Made by a program: the position numbers and the translations under genes. A stretch of DNA of 24,373 bases from an uncultured Bacillota bacterium (GTDB taxonomy: Bacteria; Bacillota; Clostridia; Peptostreptococcales; Anaerovoracaceae). Location: contig CAMJRV010000003.1 in assembly GCA_946408315.1 (NCBI GenBank), positions 1 to 24,373 on the forward strand. Direction: 5' to 3'. Positions within the stretch are counted from its first letter, which is position 1; each line of letters opens with the position of its first letter. The notes under the pieces were generated by a model. The model did not search any database and was not told the origin of the DNA. It was given only the letters and a program-made list of their open reading frames with translations. Below, in pieces: positions 1-11,236 of this stretch.

Positions 1-5
1 AATAT

Positions 6-1265
6 ATGAAAACGTTCGTGGTCACCCTGCATGAGCTCCTGTCCTGCCTGTCCAAAGCGCAGGATCTGGTTTCTCCCGTGCTCTCAAACCATCATGAAAG
101 GGTTGCCTATCTGTCTATTCGCCTGGCGGAACAACTGAAGCTCCCGATCGAGCTGCAGAAGGATATCTTTCTGGCGGCTCTCGTCCACGACATCGGCGCG
201 CTTTCGCTGGATGAAAGATTGGAAACGATCGAATCCGAGCCTCAGTTCATACACACCCATGCAAGGAGGGGCGCAAAGCTCTTTGAAGGGTTTTCCCCAC
301 TCCAGCGGTCGACTCAGATCATCAAGTACCACCATATGCCCTGGAACGGCGGAAACAATCAGAGCCATAAAGGAGAGCCCGTTCCCTACGCCAGTCATGT
401 CGTCCATCTTGCAGACCGGGTCTGCGGATTGATCGATTCGTCACAGAATATCTTGATACAGATTCCGCAGATTCTGACGGAAATCAAACAAAATATAGAC
501 ACGGTCTATGAGCCGGACCTGGTGGAAGCCCTGTTTCAGATGAGCAAAAAAGAATATGTCTGGCTCGACTTGATCTCCTCCTCCCCCATTTACAATATCC
601 CGGAGATCGGCTTCTATGACAGCCTCGCTCTGGAAATCGACGATATCACCGATCTTACATACGTATTTTCACGGATTATCGACTTCAGAAGCCGGTTTAC
701 CGCGCGTCATTCCGCAGGGGTCGCCGGGACGGCGGAGAGCCTTGCAAAACTCATCGGTTTTTCACCCCTGGAATGCAAGATGATGAAGATTGCCGGTTAT
801 CTGCACGATCTGGGAAAGCTTGCAGTAAAAAACTCCGTTCTGGAAAAGCCCTCCAGGCTGGACGAGGAGGAATTCAACGAGATACGCTGCCATACATACT
901 ATACCTATCAACTCCTCGATTCGATCGATCAGTTCAGCACCATAAAGCTGTGGGCTTCCTATCATCATGAGAAGCTGAACGGGAAAGGCTACCCGTTTCA
1001 GATTGAAGGAGACAATCTGACGATGGGATCGCGGATCATGGCCGTGGCAGACGTATTCACCGCGATTACGGAAAACCGGCCCTACCGGGACGGAATGGAG
1101 AGCGCCAGCGCCATAGAAGTGATGAGAAACATGGTGAAAAACGGTTCTCTCGACGGAAAGGTCGTAGACCTCCTGATCAAAAACTTCGATGAAATCAATT
1201 TACTGAGAGATCAGGCCCAGGAAGAAGCTTCCGCGAGATACGCCAGCTTCTTAGATACAGAATAA
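6..1265 (+). CDS. Tandem HD / HD-GYP domain phosphohydrolase
   Basis: Predicted metal-dependent phosphohydrolase of the HD-GYP group, whose characterised members degrade cyclic di-GMP or related cyclic dinucleotides. The 419-residue protein has two HD-type domains. The N-terminal one (about 25-145) has H29/H30, H61-D62, H83/H85, H109-H110 and D137. The C-terminal one (about 215-390) is a canonical HD-GYP domain: H235, H267-D268 in HDLGK, H296, H320-H321, G328-Y329-P330, D349 and the NRPYR motif at 357-361. No membrane segment or receiver domain is seen, so it is probably cytosolic. The ATG at position 6 lies too near the window edge for its ribosome binding site to be seen, so a start further upstream cannot be excluded. 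It converges on the ATP synthase operon and has no visible operon partner. HD-GYP assignment is firm; substrate is inferred. Confidence 0.88.
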   Translation: MKTFVVTLHELLSCLSKAQDLVSPVLSNHHERVAYLSIRLAEQLKLPIELQKDIFLAALVHDIGALSLDERLETIESEPQFIHTHARRGAKLFEGFSPLQRSTQIIKYHHMPWNGGNNQSHKGEPVPYASHVVHLADRVCGLIDSSQNILIQIPQILTEIKQNIDTVYEPDLVEALFQMSKKEYVWLDLISSSPIYNIPEIGFYDSLALEIDDITDLTYVFSRIIDFRSRFTARHSAGVAGTAESLAKLIGFSPLECKMMKIAGYLHDLGKLAVKNSVLEKPSRLDEEEFNEIRCHTYYTYQLLDSIDQFSTIKLWASYHHEKLNGKGYPFQIEGDNLTMGSRIMAVADVFTAITENRPYRDGMESASAIEVMRNMVKNGSLDGKVVDLLIKNFDEINLLRDQAQEEASARYASFLDTE

Positions 1266-1437
1266 AAAGAAAAGCAGAATAGCAAGCAAGAAAAATAAAA
1301 AAGCAAAGACCAAAGAATAAAAGACCAAAGAATAAAGAACAAAAATAAAGAGCAAAGAATAAAGACAAAATCAGAATAGCAAGCAATCAGAATATAAGGC
1401 AAAAAGAATATCAAACAAAAAGATAAAAACAAAAAAA
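1264..1437. repeat. A-rich imperfect tandem repeat, intergenic
   Basis: Strongly A/G-rich stretch on the plus strand directly after the HD-GYP stop codon. A 15-base unit, AGACCAAAGAATAAA, occurs twice head to tail (1307-1321 and 1322-1336). Degenerate copies follow to about 1375. A separate 15-base direct repeat, CAGAATAGCAAGCAA, sits at 1275-1289 and 1372-1386. No credible gene is present: hydrophobic reading frames on the minus strand here are only the T-rich complement of the repeat. With the hairpin that follows, this accounts for the whole 1266-1571 gap between the convergent genes. Confidence 0.8.
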
Positions 1438-1543
1438 CTACGCCCCGTTAGGTGTATCTTCGCAGAAACCTGAAACCAATCACCATTTTTATGCGTTAGC
1501 ATATAAAAATGGGAGTTTCCAAGGAGATACACCTAACGGGGCG
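1431..1543 (-). terminator. Large composite hairpin terminator of the atp operon
   Basis: A perfect 19-bp inverted repeat has arms 1441-1459 (CGCCCCGTTAGGTGTATCT) and 1525-1543. Nested inside are a GAAAC/GTTTC pairing (1465-1469 or 1472-1476 with 1515-1519) and a 12-base stem CCATTTTTATGC (1483-1494) pairing with 1499-1512 with a two-base bulge. On the minus strand the outer stem is followed by TAG and a run of seven T, as expected of an intrinsic terminator for atpIBEFHAGDC. On the plus strand it is followed only by a weak T/A-rich tail, so it may also stop HD-GYP transcription. It is far larger than an ordinary terminator. Confidence 0.8.
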
Positions 1544-1571
1544 CTCATTATTATTATGATTATTTTTGATT

Positions 1572-4280
<2,709 letters not shown>

Positions 4281-4348
4281 GCCGTCACCTCCTTTGCTTG
4301 TTAATTTTGTGCAATGCTGCGCAAGCTAATTCTTCATAGGCCGCCGTC

Positions 4349-5854
4349 TTAGCTTCTCATCTTTTTGAATTCATCAATGGCGGCTTTCAGTTTTTCTTCC
4401 GTATCCCCTTCCAGCTTTCCGGTGGATTTGATTTCCTTGCCGATTTCCGGGTGATGCGTATCGACGAAGTCATAGAACTCCCTTTCGAAGACTTTGATCT
4501 CTTCTACCGGGATGTCCGCCAGATAATGGTTGGTCGCAGCAAAGATGATCATGACCTGGTGTTCGACCTTAACCGGGGAATACTGAGGCTGTTTTAAGAT
4601 CTCCATCAATATGATGCCGTGATCCAGTCTGGCTCTCGTATCCTTATCCAGATCGGAACCGAACTGGGAGAAGCTGGCGAGCTCTCTGTACTGAGCCAGC
4701 TCCAGCTTAACCTTGCTGGAAACCTTTTTCATGGCCTTGATCTGCGCATTACCGCCGACACGGGATACCGAAATACCGGCGTTGACGGCCGGTCTCTGTC
4801 CGGTGAAGAACAGCTCCGATTCCAGGAAGATCTGGCCGTCCGTAATGGAAATTACATTGGTCGGAATATAGGCCGACACGTCGCCTGCCTGAGTCTCGAT
4901 GAGAGGCAGCGCGGTGATGGAGCCTCCGCCCATCTCGTCGGAAAGCTTAGCCGCCCGCTCCAGCAATCTGCTGTGCAGGTAGAAGACGTCTCCCGGGTAA
5001 GCTTCTCTTCCCGGCGGTCTGCGAAGCAGCAGGGACATAGCCCGGTAAGCTACCGCATGTTTTGACAGGTCATCGTAGATAATCAGCACATCCTTGCCCT
5101 GATACATGAATTCCTCCGCCATAGCGCAGCCCGCGTAAGGCGCGAGGTACTGCAGCGGAGCAACTTCACTGGCTGTGGCTGAAACTACGATCGTATATTT
5201 CATAGAACCTTTATTTTCTAAAGTCTGAACCAACTGGGCGACGGTGGATTTCTTCTGCCCGATGGCAACGTAGATGCAGATAACATCCTCTTCCGCCTGA
5301 TTGATGATCGTATCGATGGCAATGGCGGTCTTTCCCGTCTGTCTGTCGCCGATGATCAGCTCTCTCTGGCCTTTTCCGATAGGAATCATGGAGTCGATAG
5401 CCTTGATACCCGTCTGGAGCGGCTGGTTGACCGATTTTCTCTGCAGAACGCCAGGCGCCCTGTTTTCAACAGGTCTCATCTTCGTCGTATTGATCGGTCC
5501 CTTGCCGTCGATGGGCTGCCCTAAGGCGTTGACGACACGGCCGATGAGCTCCGGTCCCACAGGAACCTCCACGACTTTGCCGGTAGGCTTTACGACGTCC
5601 CCTTCCTTGATCTCTTTATCAGGGCCCATGATTACCGTACCGACGTTATCTTCTTCCAGATTTAATGCCATTCCGTAAATTTCGTTCGGAAACTCCAAAA
5701 GCTCTCCGGCCATACACTGGTCAAGGCCGTAAATTCTCGCGATGCCGTCGCCAACCTGTATTACCGTCCCGAAATTGGAGATCTCCAGTTCATTTTTATA
5801 TTGCTTTATCTGTTCTCTGATGACTGCACTTATTTCTTCTGGTCTTAAATTCAT
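4349..5854 (-). CDS. atpA: F-type ATP synthase alpha subunit
   Basis: Alpha subunit of F1, which binds nucleotide without catalysis and supplies the arginine finger to beta. The 501 residues include a Walker A motif GDRQTGKT (169-176), a Walker B segment VLIIYDD (256-262) and the arginine finger in ISVSRVGG (R365). The N-terminal region (about 1-25), which contacts delta, is intact. The ATG at 5852-5854 has a GGAGG about 11 bases upstream. Length and motif order are standard. Confidence 0.98.
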   Translation of the reverse strand: MNLRPEEISAVIREQIKQYKNELEISNFGTVIQVGDGIARIYGLDQCMAGELLEFPNEIYGMALNLEEDNVGTVIMGPDKEIKEGDVVKPTGKVVEVPVGPELIGRVVNALGQPIDGKGPINTTKMRPVENRAPGVLQRKSVNQPLQTGIKAIDSMIPIGKGQRELIIGDRQTGKTAIAIDTIINQAEEDVICIYVAIGQKKSTVAQLVQTLENKGSMKYTIVVSATASEVAPLQYLAPYAGCAMAEEFMYQGKDVLIIYDDLSKHAVAYRAMSLLLRRPPGREAYPGDVFYLHSRLLERAAKLSDEMGGGSITALPLIETQAGDVSAYIPTNVISITDGQIFLESELFFTGQRPAVNAGISVSRVGGNAQIKAMKKVSSKVKLELAQYRELASFSQFGSDLDKDTRARLDHGIILMEILKQPQYSPVKVEHQVMIIFAATNHYLADIPVEEIKVFEREFYDFVDTHHPEIGKEIKSTGKLEGDTEEKLKAAIDEFKKMRS

Positions 5855-5918
5855 AGGTGCAATTTCCTCCTTCCTGTTAGCTCGCCTACTCTATAAGCAA
5901 GCTGCAGATTTCTGCTGC

Positions 5919-6452
5919 CTATCCCAGGCTTTCTCTCAGGTCATTGAGACGCTTTCTGATGGTGGCATCAATTACCTTGCCCTCTATAAATATTCTTACT
6001 CCGCCTATGATCGACGAACTCGTTTTATTCTCCAGCTTGACGTTCTTTCGGATCAGTTTCCCCGTCTTTTCCTCAAAGGTTTCCAATTGCTCCTTGGATA
6101 GGGGATTTACCGAATAAATCGTCCCGATGGAGAAGCCGTGGCTTTCGTCCATAAGCTTTTTATATTGCCTTACAATGCTTTCAAATGCACCGGCTCTTCG
6201 TTTGTCAACTAAAATGTAGATCAGATTCAGCAGTTCAGCGGAAATCCTCCCTGAAAAGATCGTTTCGATCACCTGCTTTTTTTCCGCAGCGGAAATTATG
6301 GGAGTTTTTATGAACTCGCCCAAATCCGGATTCGCTTGAAAAATCTCCAGCATTTCCAGGGCTTCCTCCAAAATGATTTCCGATTTGTTCACGTCGGCGG
6401 CCGCTTGAAAAAGGGCCTTTCCGTATGTCATTTCAACTGTTAATTCTGCCAT
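5919..6452 (-). CDS. atpH: F-type ATP synthase delta subunit
   Basis: Delta subunit of the peripheral stalk, joining the b dimer to the top of F1. The 177 residues match the family length. The N-terminal helical domain binds alpha, and the C-terminal signature GGVRIFIEGKVIDATIRKRL is clear. Its ATG (6450-6452) lies inside the end of atpF (13-bp overlap) with no good ribosome binding site of its own, so translation is probably coupled to atpF. Confidence 0.95.
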   Translation of the reverse strand: MAELTVEMTYGKALFQAAADVNKSEIILEEALEMLEIFQANPDLGEFIKTPIISAAEKKQVIETIFSGRISAELLNLIYILVDKRRAGAFESIVRQYKKLMDESHGFSIGTIYSVNPLSKEQLETFEEKTGKLIRKNVKLENKTSSSIIGGVRIFIEGKVIDATIRKRLNDLRESLG

Positions 6453-6952
6453 TCCGAATTACCTGCCTGATCAATGACTCGCTGTATGATCTCATCCTGG
6501 CCCGAAACGTCAAGCTGTCTCTCGATGATCTTTTCCGCAGCATACACGGCCAGGCCGGCAATCTGCTCCTTCATTTCGCTGACAGCCTTGATCCTCTCTC
6601 TTTCAATTTCTCTCTGGGCCTGCAAAATCATTTCGCTTGCTTTTTTATTCGCTTCATCCACAATTTCCTTGGCCTGGGCATCTGCCTTGATTTTGGCTTT
6701 CTTGATAATTTCTCTGCCTTCTTCTTCCATTCCTGCAAGCTTCTTTTTGTATTCGCCCAGTCTGTCGTCGGCCATTTGGTTGGTGCGCTCCGCCTGGTCA
6801 AAGGCATCCTTTACGGCATTCTGCCGGTCAAGCATGAAATGATGCACTTTCTCGAAGAAGAAATGCTTGAGAATTACATATAAAATCAGAATGTTTACCG
6901 CAACCATCAAAAGAGTCCAGTCAAGATGGATCAGATCTGCGTATTTTTCCAA
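6440..6952 (-). CDS. atpF: F-type ATP synthase b subunit (TTG start)
   Basis: b subunit of the peripheral stalk: one membrane helix at about 12-33 (WTLLMVAVNILILYVILKHF) and a long charged coiled coil to residue 170. The start appears to be TTG (6950-6952). It has a perfect AGGAGG eight bases upstream, while the only nearby ATG is out of frame and the first in-frame ATG falls inside the membrane helix. A single b gene implies a homodimer. The end overlaps atpH by 13 bp. Confidence 0.94.
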   Translation of the reverse strand: MEKYADLIHLDWTLLMVAVNILILYVILKHFFFEKVHHFMLDRQNAVKDAFDQAERTNQMADDRLGEYKKKLAGMEEEGREIIKKAKIKADAQAKEIVDEANKKASEMILQAQREIERERIKAVSEMKEQIAGLAVYAAEKIIERQLDVSGQDEIIQRVIDQAGNSEWQN

Positions 6953-7007
6953 GTCATTTCCCTCCTTCCTTGCTTATACTTTAATAATATCATTGCCCAA
7001 ATTCCGG

Positions 7008-7274
7008 CTACAGCATATTAATGAAAGGATTTGCAAACAGGAGCACGATGGATACGATGAACGCGAAGATTCCTGTCGTTTCAGCTACTGCCTGACCGAC
7101 GAGCATTACCTTCAGAATATCTCCCTGCGCTTCCGGTTGTCTTGCCACGCCCTCTACCGCCTTACCGGCAGCAAAGCCCTGGCCGATACCGATACCCAGG
7201 ATACCGATCATGACGATCGCTGCTCCAAGAGCTGACATACCCAATACAAAAGCTTCCGGTGTTACTAATGACAT
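7008..7274 (-). CDS. atpE: F-type ATP synthase c subunit with a sodium-type ion site
   Basis: Proteolipid c subunit that forms the rotating membrane ring. The 88 residues make two membrane helices joined by the polar loop ARQPEAQGD (44-52). Helix 1 has a glycine motif (G27, G29, G31, G33), which packs helices tightly in the ring. The ion-binding carboxylate is E65. Around it Q32, V63, T66 and T67 occupy the positions that coordinate Na+ in the Ilyobacter tartaricus ring (Q32, V63, E65, S66, T67, Y70 there); position 70 is Phe here. This points to Na+ coupling, which is inference from motif. The ATG has AAGGAGG about 8 bases upstream. Confidence 0.96.
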   Translation of the reverse strand: MSLVTPEAFVLGMSALGAAIVMIGILGIGIGQGFAAGKAVEGVARQPEAQGDILKVMLVGQAVAETTGIFAFIVSIVLLFANPFINML

Positions 7275-7323
7275 AATAATTTCCTCCTTAATACGATTGT
7301 TTGCTTTTCGCTTTTATTTTATA

Positions 7324-8028
7324 TTAATGGTGATCTTGCGCTGACATTCCATTTGCAATGAATACCATTGTTAACATAGTGAAGATAAATGCCTGGAGCC
7401 CCGCTTCAAATATATCGAAAAAGAAATTGGCGGGAAGCGGGATGCCGATGAGCAGGAATGGAATTGTGATTTCCATGTTTTCCGTAATCCCTTCCAGTCC
7501 GTTGAACAGCAGCATCATGATGATGACGCCCCCTGTGATGTTGCCGAAAAGTCGGAAGGAAAGCGACAGCGGAAAGGCCAGTTCTCCGACAAGGTTGATC
7601 GGAAGCATGAACGGATAGGGGTCCGAAAGATGCTTGATATATCCTTTCAGCGTCTTGGTGCGGATCGCGTTGTAGTGGATCAGCACAAAGGTGATCCCCG
7701 CCAGGGCGAAGGTCGCGTTCAAATCTGCAGTAACCGGCCTTTGCTCAAATAATCCCAGGGAGTTTCCGAAGACCAGAAACAGGAACAGCGTTCCGATGTA
7801 CGGTGCAAAATTCGTATTCTGCTTTCCCATGGTGTTCCCGACCAGATTATAAATGAATTCGACGATCAGCTCGGCAAACGCCTGGGAGCCCTTGGGAATC
7901 CGCTTCATATTTCTCGTGGAAATCAATGCGAAGGCGATCAGAATGAGGCTGACGATCCAGGCATAGCAGACCGTTTCCGTAACGTTTACGCCGCCGATAC
8001 TGAATATAATTCGTGGCCCTAAATTCAT
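7324..8028 (-). CDS. atpB: F-type ATP synthase a subunit
   Basis: Membrane stator a subunit, which provides the two ion half-channels next to the c ring. The 234 residues are highly hydrophobic with about five membrane helices. The essential arginine is R159 in LSFRLFGN. The preceding conserved DLNATFALA segment (102-110) and the C-terminal GLQAFIFTML helix (210-219) are present. The ATG at 8026-8028 has AGGAGG about 11 bases upstream. It lies 23 bp after atpI. Confidence 0.96.
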   Translation of the reverse strand: MNLGPRIIFSIGGVNVTETVCYAWIVSLILIAFALISTRNMKRIPKGSQAFAELIVEFIYNLVGNTMGKQNTNFAPYIGTLFLFLVFGNSLGLFEQRPVTADLNATFALAGITFVLIHYNAIRTKTLKGYIKHLSDPYPFMLPINLVGELAFPLSLSFRLFGNITGGVIIMMLLFNGLEGITENMEITIPFLLIGIPLPANFFFDIFEAGLQAFIFTMLTMVFIANGMSAQDHH

Positions 8029-8051
8029 AGTAATTTCTTCCTCCTCTTATA

Positions 8052-8501
8052 TCAGTCTATCTCATCATTTTCTTTGTAATCATACCAATGCTTTTTCGGC
8101 TGAAGTTCCTCCGGCTCTTCCCGCACCGTCCTCCCCTTGGAGAATTTCGCTTTGAACCCGTGGAGATAAAAAAGGGCAAGCTTCAGCGTCAGAAACCCGA
8201 GAGCGGTGCCTAGCGCACTGACGAGGCCGATCCGGATTGACATATAAAAAACGATACCGTAAATGACCAGCCGCACGAAAAATCCGACGACGGCAATACT
8301 GCTTTTTCTGAGCTCCAGCGTCCACCGGAACGTAAGCTCCATCAGGTTAAAGTTGACAATAGCGACGGCCGTGCCCAGTGCAAGACCATAGAAAAACTGA
8401 ACATCCACACCCAGAAAAGGCAAAGATGCCAGTTCAAAAAAAGCTGCTATCAAAATCCCTGCTTTGTATATCTCATTTTTGAAGGACGTCAGACCATCCA
8501 T
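8052..8501 (-). CDS. atpI: ATP synthase assembly protein AtpI
   Basis: Small membrane protein with four predicted hydrophobic helices, first in the atp operon. In related Na+-type enzymes AtpI helps assemble the c ring. The C-terminus is charged and cytosolic. Two starts are possible. The ATG at 8508-8510 abuts the AAGGA site too closely, whereas the ATG at 8499-8501 lies nine bases from it, so the shorter 149-residue form is chosen. The family is poorly conserved in sequence, so position upstream of atpB and topology weigh heavily in the call. Confidence 0.85.
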   Translation of the reverse strand: MDGLTSFKNEIYKAGILIAAFFELASLPFLGVDVQFFYGLALGTAVAIVNFNLMELTFRWTLELRKSSIAVVGFFVRLVIYGIVFYMSIRIGLVSALGTALGFLTLKLALFYLHGFKAKFSKGRTVREEPEELQPKKHWYDYKENDEID

Positions 8502-8537
8502 TTCGTTCATTCCTTAGGCATTACATGGTATTCCTTT

Positions 8538-8565
8538 ATTATAGACCTAAATTTTTAAAAGTAAA
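8538..8565 (-). promoter_or_regulatory. Promoter of the atp operon
   Basis: On the minus strand a perfect -10 box TATAAT (8538-8543) is preceded, after a 16-bp AT-rich spacer, by TTTACT (8560-8565), which matches four of six consensus -35 bases. The likely start point is about 30 bases before the atpI start codon, giving a short leader with no room for a riboswitch. This supports atp as a transcription unit separate from the upstream wec/MATE genes. Confidence 0.7.
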
Positions 8566-8607
8566 GTATCGTTAAAAAATAAACATTCTGAAAATTGTGC
8601 ATACGTC

Positions 8608-8655
8608 AAAAAAACCGCGCCAATCCATTGATTTCAACCGGTTTGGCGGGTTTTT
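8608..8655 (-). terminator. Terminator after the MATE gene
   Basis: On the minus strand, arms CCCGCCAA (8643-8650) and TTGGCGCGG (8615-8623) pair with one bulge around a loop of about 19 bases, followed by seven T. It closes the yhbY-to-MATE run before the atp promoter. A T run on the opposite side also makes it potentially bidirectional. The rest of the 8511-8768 gap holds only the atp promoter. Confidence 0.75.
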
Positions 8656-8768
8656 CCACATTTTAGGCCATGCTAAATTCCGAGAAATAATTCTAAAATC
8701 TAACCTTTTTGCTATATTTAAGACACAGGGCTGCCATAGTGCAATTTTGCAGCTGCGAGAGTCCCTTT

Positions 8769-10136
8769 CTACATATCGTGCACCAGGTTGTTCAGCCATT
8801 TTTTAGAGCAGAACCGCATCCTGCAAATGATGATTTTTACCACTTCCTCCGTCTGGGCCATCAGCACCACGAAATAGATCGGCAGCGACAGGTAGAGAGC
8901 GCCGAAAAACACCAGAGGCACCCCAATCAGCCAGACAGAGCCTACCTCGACGCACATTGCGAATCTGGTATCCCCTCCGCACCGGAAGGTTCCTACGATA
9001 TTCAGGCCGCTGTATACCTTGAGAGGCATGAAGGCGCCGTAAATGCACAGGATAAAGAGTGCGTAGCGCTGCCCTTCCGCCGTGAAATTGAACAGCAGGA
9101 TGATAAACCTCGACGTCAGGATCAGAAGGCCGCCCGAAACGATGCCGACGAAAAACCCGATCCTCAGGAGCCGTTTCGCCAGGGCAAAGGCATAGTCCAT
9201 CTGCCCCATGCCGATCCGCTGGCCGACAAGGATGAGCAGAGCGTCTCCCAGGCTGAATATGGCCAGAATAAAGAGCGTATTCAAGGTATTGCTCGCCTGG
9301 ACGGCGGCAAATTCCGTAATCCCCATTCTGCCGTAAGCGGCATTGTAGGTAGCCATACCGAGGCTCCACATCGTCTCATTGATCACGACGGGAACCGCCG
9401 TGATCAGGATTCTCGTCACCATCGGTCTGGCCCAGCCGAAGAATTCTCCGAATTTCCCGGAGAGCAGGTTTTTCCGTACAAAGATCACGTAGAGATAAAG
9501 GCAAAGCTCGGTAAGTCGTGCGATGGCGGTGGCCGTTGCCGCTCCTTTTACTCCCATGGCCGGAGCGCCGAAGTACCCGAAGATCAGGATAAAATTCAGC
9601 ACGGTGTTGATGGAAAAGATCACAGCGCTGATCTTCAGCGGAATGCTGGTCTGCTGGGTCGCCCGCAAGGACGCCGACAGGGGATAGGTGATCCCCAGCG
9701 TTAAAAAGCATATGGCTGCGATTCTGACGAAATCTTTGCCCAGGTCGATGACCTCCGGGATATCGGTAAACAGCCGCAGGACCTTTTCCGGAATCAGGAC
9801 GGCGGGAAGGAAGAACAGCATGCTGATACTGAAACAGACCAGAACCGCAAAGCCGACTACCTTCCTGATGCTTACCAGATCCTTCTTTCCCCAGAACTGG
9901 GCCATAAAGGCCGAAGAGCCGCTGGCAAATCCGAACATGACGCCCAGATGCACAAAGAACAGCTGGGTAGAAAGCCCTACGGCAGCCAAATCCACCTCTC
10001 CGAGACTGCCGACCATCAGGTTGTCAAGCAGGTTCAGCGAAGAAGTAATCAGGCTTTGCAGGGCGATGGGCAGGGCCACTCTTGCGAGGGTCCTGTACAG
10101 TGATTTATTTTCTATTATAATTGGCTTGGTTTCCAT
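8769..10136 (-). CDS. MATE family multidrug/metabolite exporter
   Basis: Integral membrane antiporter of the MATE (NorM/MepA-like) family, which exports cationic or other compounds in exchange for Na+ or H+. About 12 membrane helices fill its 455 residues in two homologous halves; near the N-terminus the family pattern PIALQSLITSSLNLLDNLMV is clear. The frame opens at 10172, but the METKPII start (10134-10136) is preferred because the longer version adds a polar stub unlike the family. Even so it overlaps the end of wecB by 32 bp with no strong ribosome binding site, implying coupled translation. Substrate unknown. Its place after the wec genes may mean only shared transcription, although flippase-like roles cannot be excluded. 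Confidence 0.88.
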   Translation of the reverse strand: METKPIIIENKSLYRTLARVALPIALQSLITSSLNLLDNLMVGSLGEVDLAAVGLSTQLFFVHLGVMFGFASGSSAFMAQFWGKKDLVSIRKVVGFAVLVCFSISMLFFLPAVLIPEKVLRLFTDIPEVIDLGKDFVRIAAICFLTLGITYPLSASLRATQQTSIPLKISAVIFSINTVLNFILIFGYFGAPAMGVKGAATATAIARLTELCLYLYVIFVRKNLLSGKFGEFFGWARPMVTRILITAVPVVINETMWSLGMATYNAAYGRMGITEFAAVQASNTLNTLFILAIFSLGDALLILVGQRIGMGQMDYAFALAKRLLRIGFFVGIVSGGLLILTSRFIILLFNFTAEGQRYALFILCIYGAFMPLKVYSGLNIVGTFRCGGDTRFAMCVEVGSVWLIGVPLVFFGALYLSLPIYFVVLMAQTEEVVKIIICRMRFCSKKWLNNLVHDM

Positions 10137-11235
10137 AACGCAACAGGATTTCGGTAATTCGTTCACAAGCATGGCCGTCGCCGTAGGGATTGACTGCCCG
10201 GGCCATCCTGCCGTAAGCCGCTTCGTCGGTCAGAAGCTCTTTTGTCATTTGATAGATCGTATCCCGTTCCACTCCCGCCAGCTTGACGGTCCCCGCTTCC
10301 ACGGCCTCCGGCCGCTCGGTCTCTTTTCTCACCACCAGTACAGGCTTTCCAAGGGAAGGAGCTTCCTCCTGAATTCCGCCGGAATCGGTTATGATGAGAT
10401 AGGACCTGGCCATCAGGTTGGAAAAGGGCTGGTATTGCAGCGGCTCGATCAAGTGAATCCGCCCGGTGTTTCCCAGCACCCGTCCGGCCGTCTCTCTGAC
10501 TTTCGGGTTCATGTGAACAGGATATATGATTTCCGTATCTTCAAATTCCTCGGCAATGTCTCTGATCGCCAGGAAAATCTGTTCCATGTTTTCGCCCAGA
10601 TTTTCTCTGCGGTGACAGGTTACCGTAATCACTCTCCTCTTTTCAAAATCAATTTTCTTTAATGTTTCGTCCTCAAACTCGTAGGGTTTGTCGGCCACCT
10701 GAAGCAGCGCGTCGATCACCGTATTTCCGGTGATAAAGACCGCCTCGTCGGGAATCGCTTCCCGCAGCAGATTCTGACGGTTTCGCTCTGTCGGGGCGAA
10801 GTGCAGATCCGCAATACGGCCTGTCAAAATCCGGTTCATTTCCTCCGGATAAGGGGAATATTTGTCGTATGTTCTAAGACCGGCCTCCACGTGTCCGACC
10901 CGGATCTGCTGATAAAAAGCCGCCAGAGAAGCGGCAAAGGTCGTCGTCGTGTCGCCGTGAACCAGCACTATGTCCGGCTTCTCCTTTTTAAATACCTCTT
11001 CCAGACCCATCAGAACGTTAGAGGTGATCTGGCTTATGGTCTGGTTTGGTTTCATAATATTGAGATCATAATCGGGAATCAGCCCGAAAAGTTCCAGTAC
11101 CTGGTCCAGCATTTCCCGGTGTTGGGCCGTCACGCACAGGATCGAGTCGATTTCCGGCTCTTCGTTCAGTTTCTTTACCAGCGGCGCCATCTTGATCGCC
11201 TCCGGTCTCGTTCCAAATACAGTTATGACCTTCAT
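10105..11235 (-). CDS. wecB: UDP-N-acetylglucosamine 2-epimerase (non-hydrolysing)
   Basis: Interconverts UDP-GlcNAc and UDP-ManNAc in the cytosol, providing ManNAc for envelope polymers such as teichoic acid linkage units or capsule (the Gram-positive name is mnaA). The 376 residues have the typical GT-B-like fold and key motifs: GTRPEAIKMAPL (8-19), HGDTTTT with D94, HVEAGLRT with E117, PEEMNR with E131, TCHRREN with H208 and TDSGGIQEE (283-291). The ATG has a GGGAGG six bases upstream, and the stop of the wecA-like gene is one base away. Confidence 0.96.
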   Translation of the reverse strand: MKVITVFGTRPEAIKMAPLVKKLNEEPEIDSILCVTAQHREMLDQVLELFGLIPDYDLNIMKPNQTISQITSNVLMGLEEVFKKEKPDIVLVHGDTTTTFAASLAAFYQQIRVGHVEAGLRTYDKYSPYPEEMNRILTGRIADLHFAPTERNRQNLLREAIPDEAVFITGNTVIDALLQVADKPYEFEDETLKKIDFEKRRVITVTCHRRENLGENMEQIFLAIRDIAEEFEDTEIIYPVHMNPKVRETAGRVLGNTGRIHLIEPLQYQPFSNLMARSYLIITDSGGIQEEAPSLGKPVLVVRKETERPEAVEAGTVKLAGVERDTIYQMTKELLTDEAAYGRMARAVNPYGDGHACERITEILLRYGNQANYNRK

Positions 11236-11236
11236 G

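Noticed and set aside
1195..1432. Two short, very hydrophobic minus-strand frames resembling small membrane proteins
   Set aside because: They are translations of the T-rich complement of the A-rich repeat, with no ribosome binding site; an artefact of composition.
1264..1437. CRISPR-like array
   Set aside because: The repeats are about 15 bases, abut each other, degrade quickly and have no unique spacers of even length; no cas genes are present.
8538..8768. Transcriptional read-through linking the wec/MATE genes to atp as one operon
   Set aside because: A good terminator at 8608-8655 and a good promoter at 8538-8565 separate the two units.
8709..9704. Long open frame (331 codons) on the plus strand
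   Set aside because: It is antisense to the MATE gene, rich in His/Asp/Arg/Gln with no hydrophobic core; a shadow frame.
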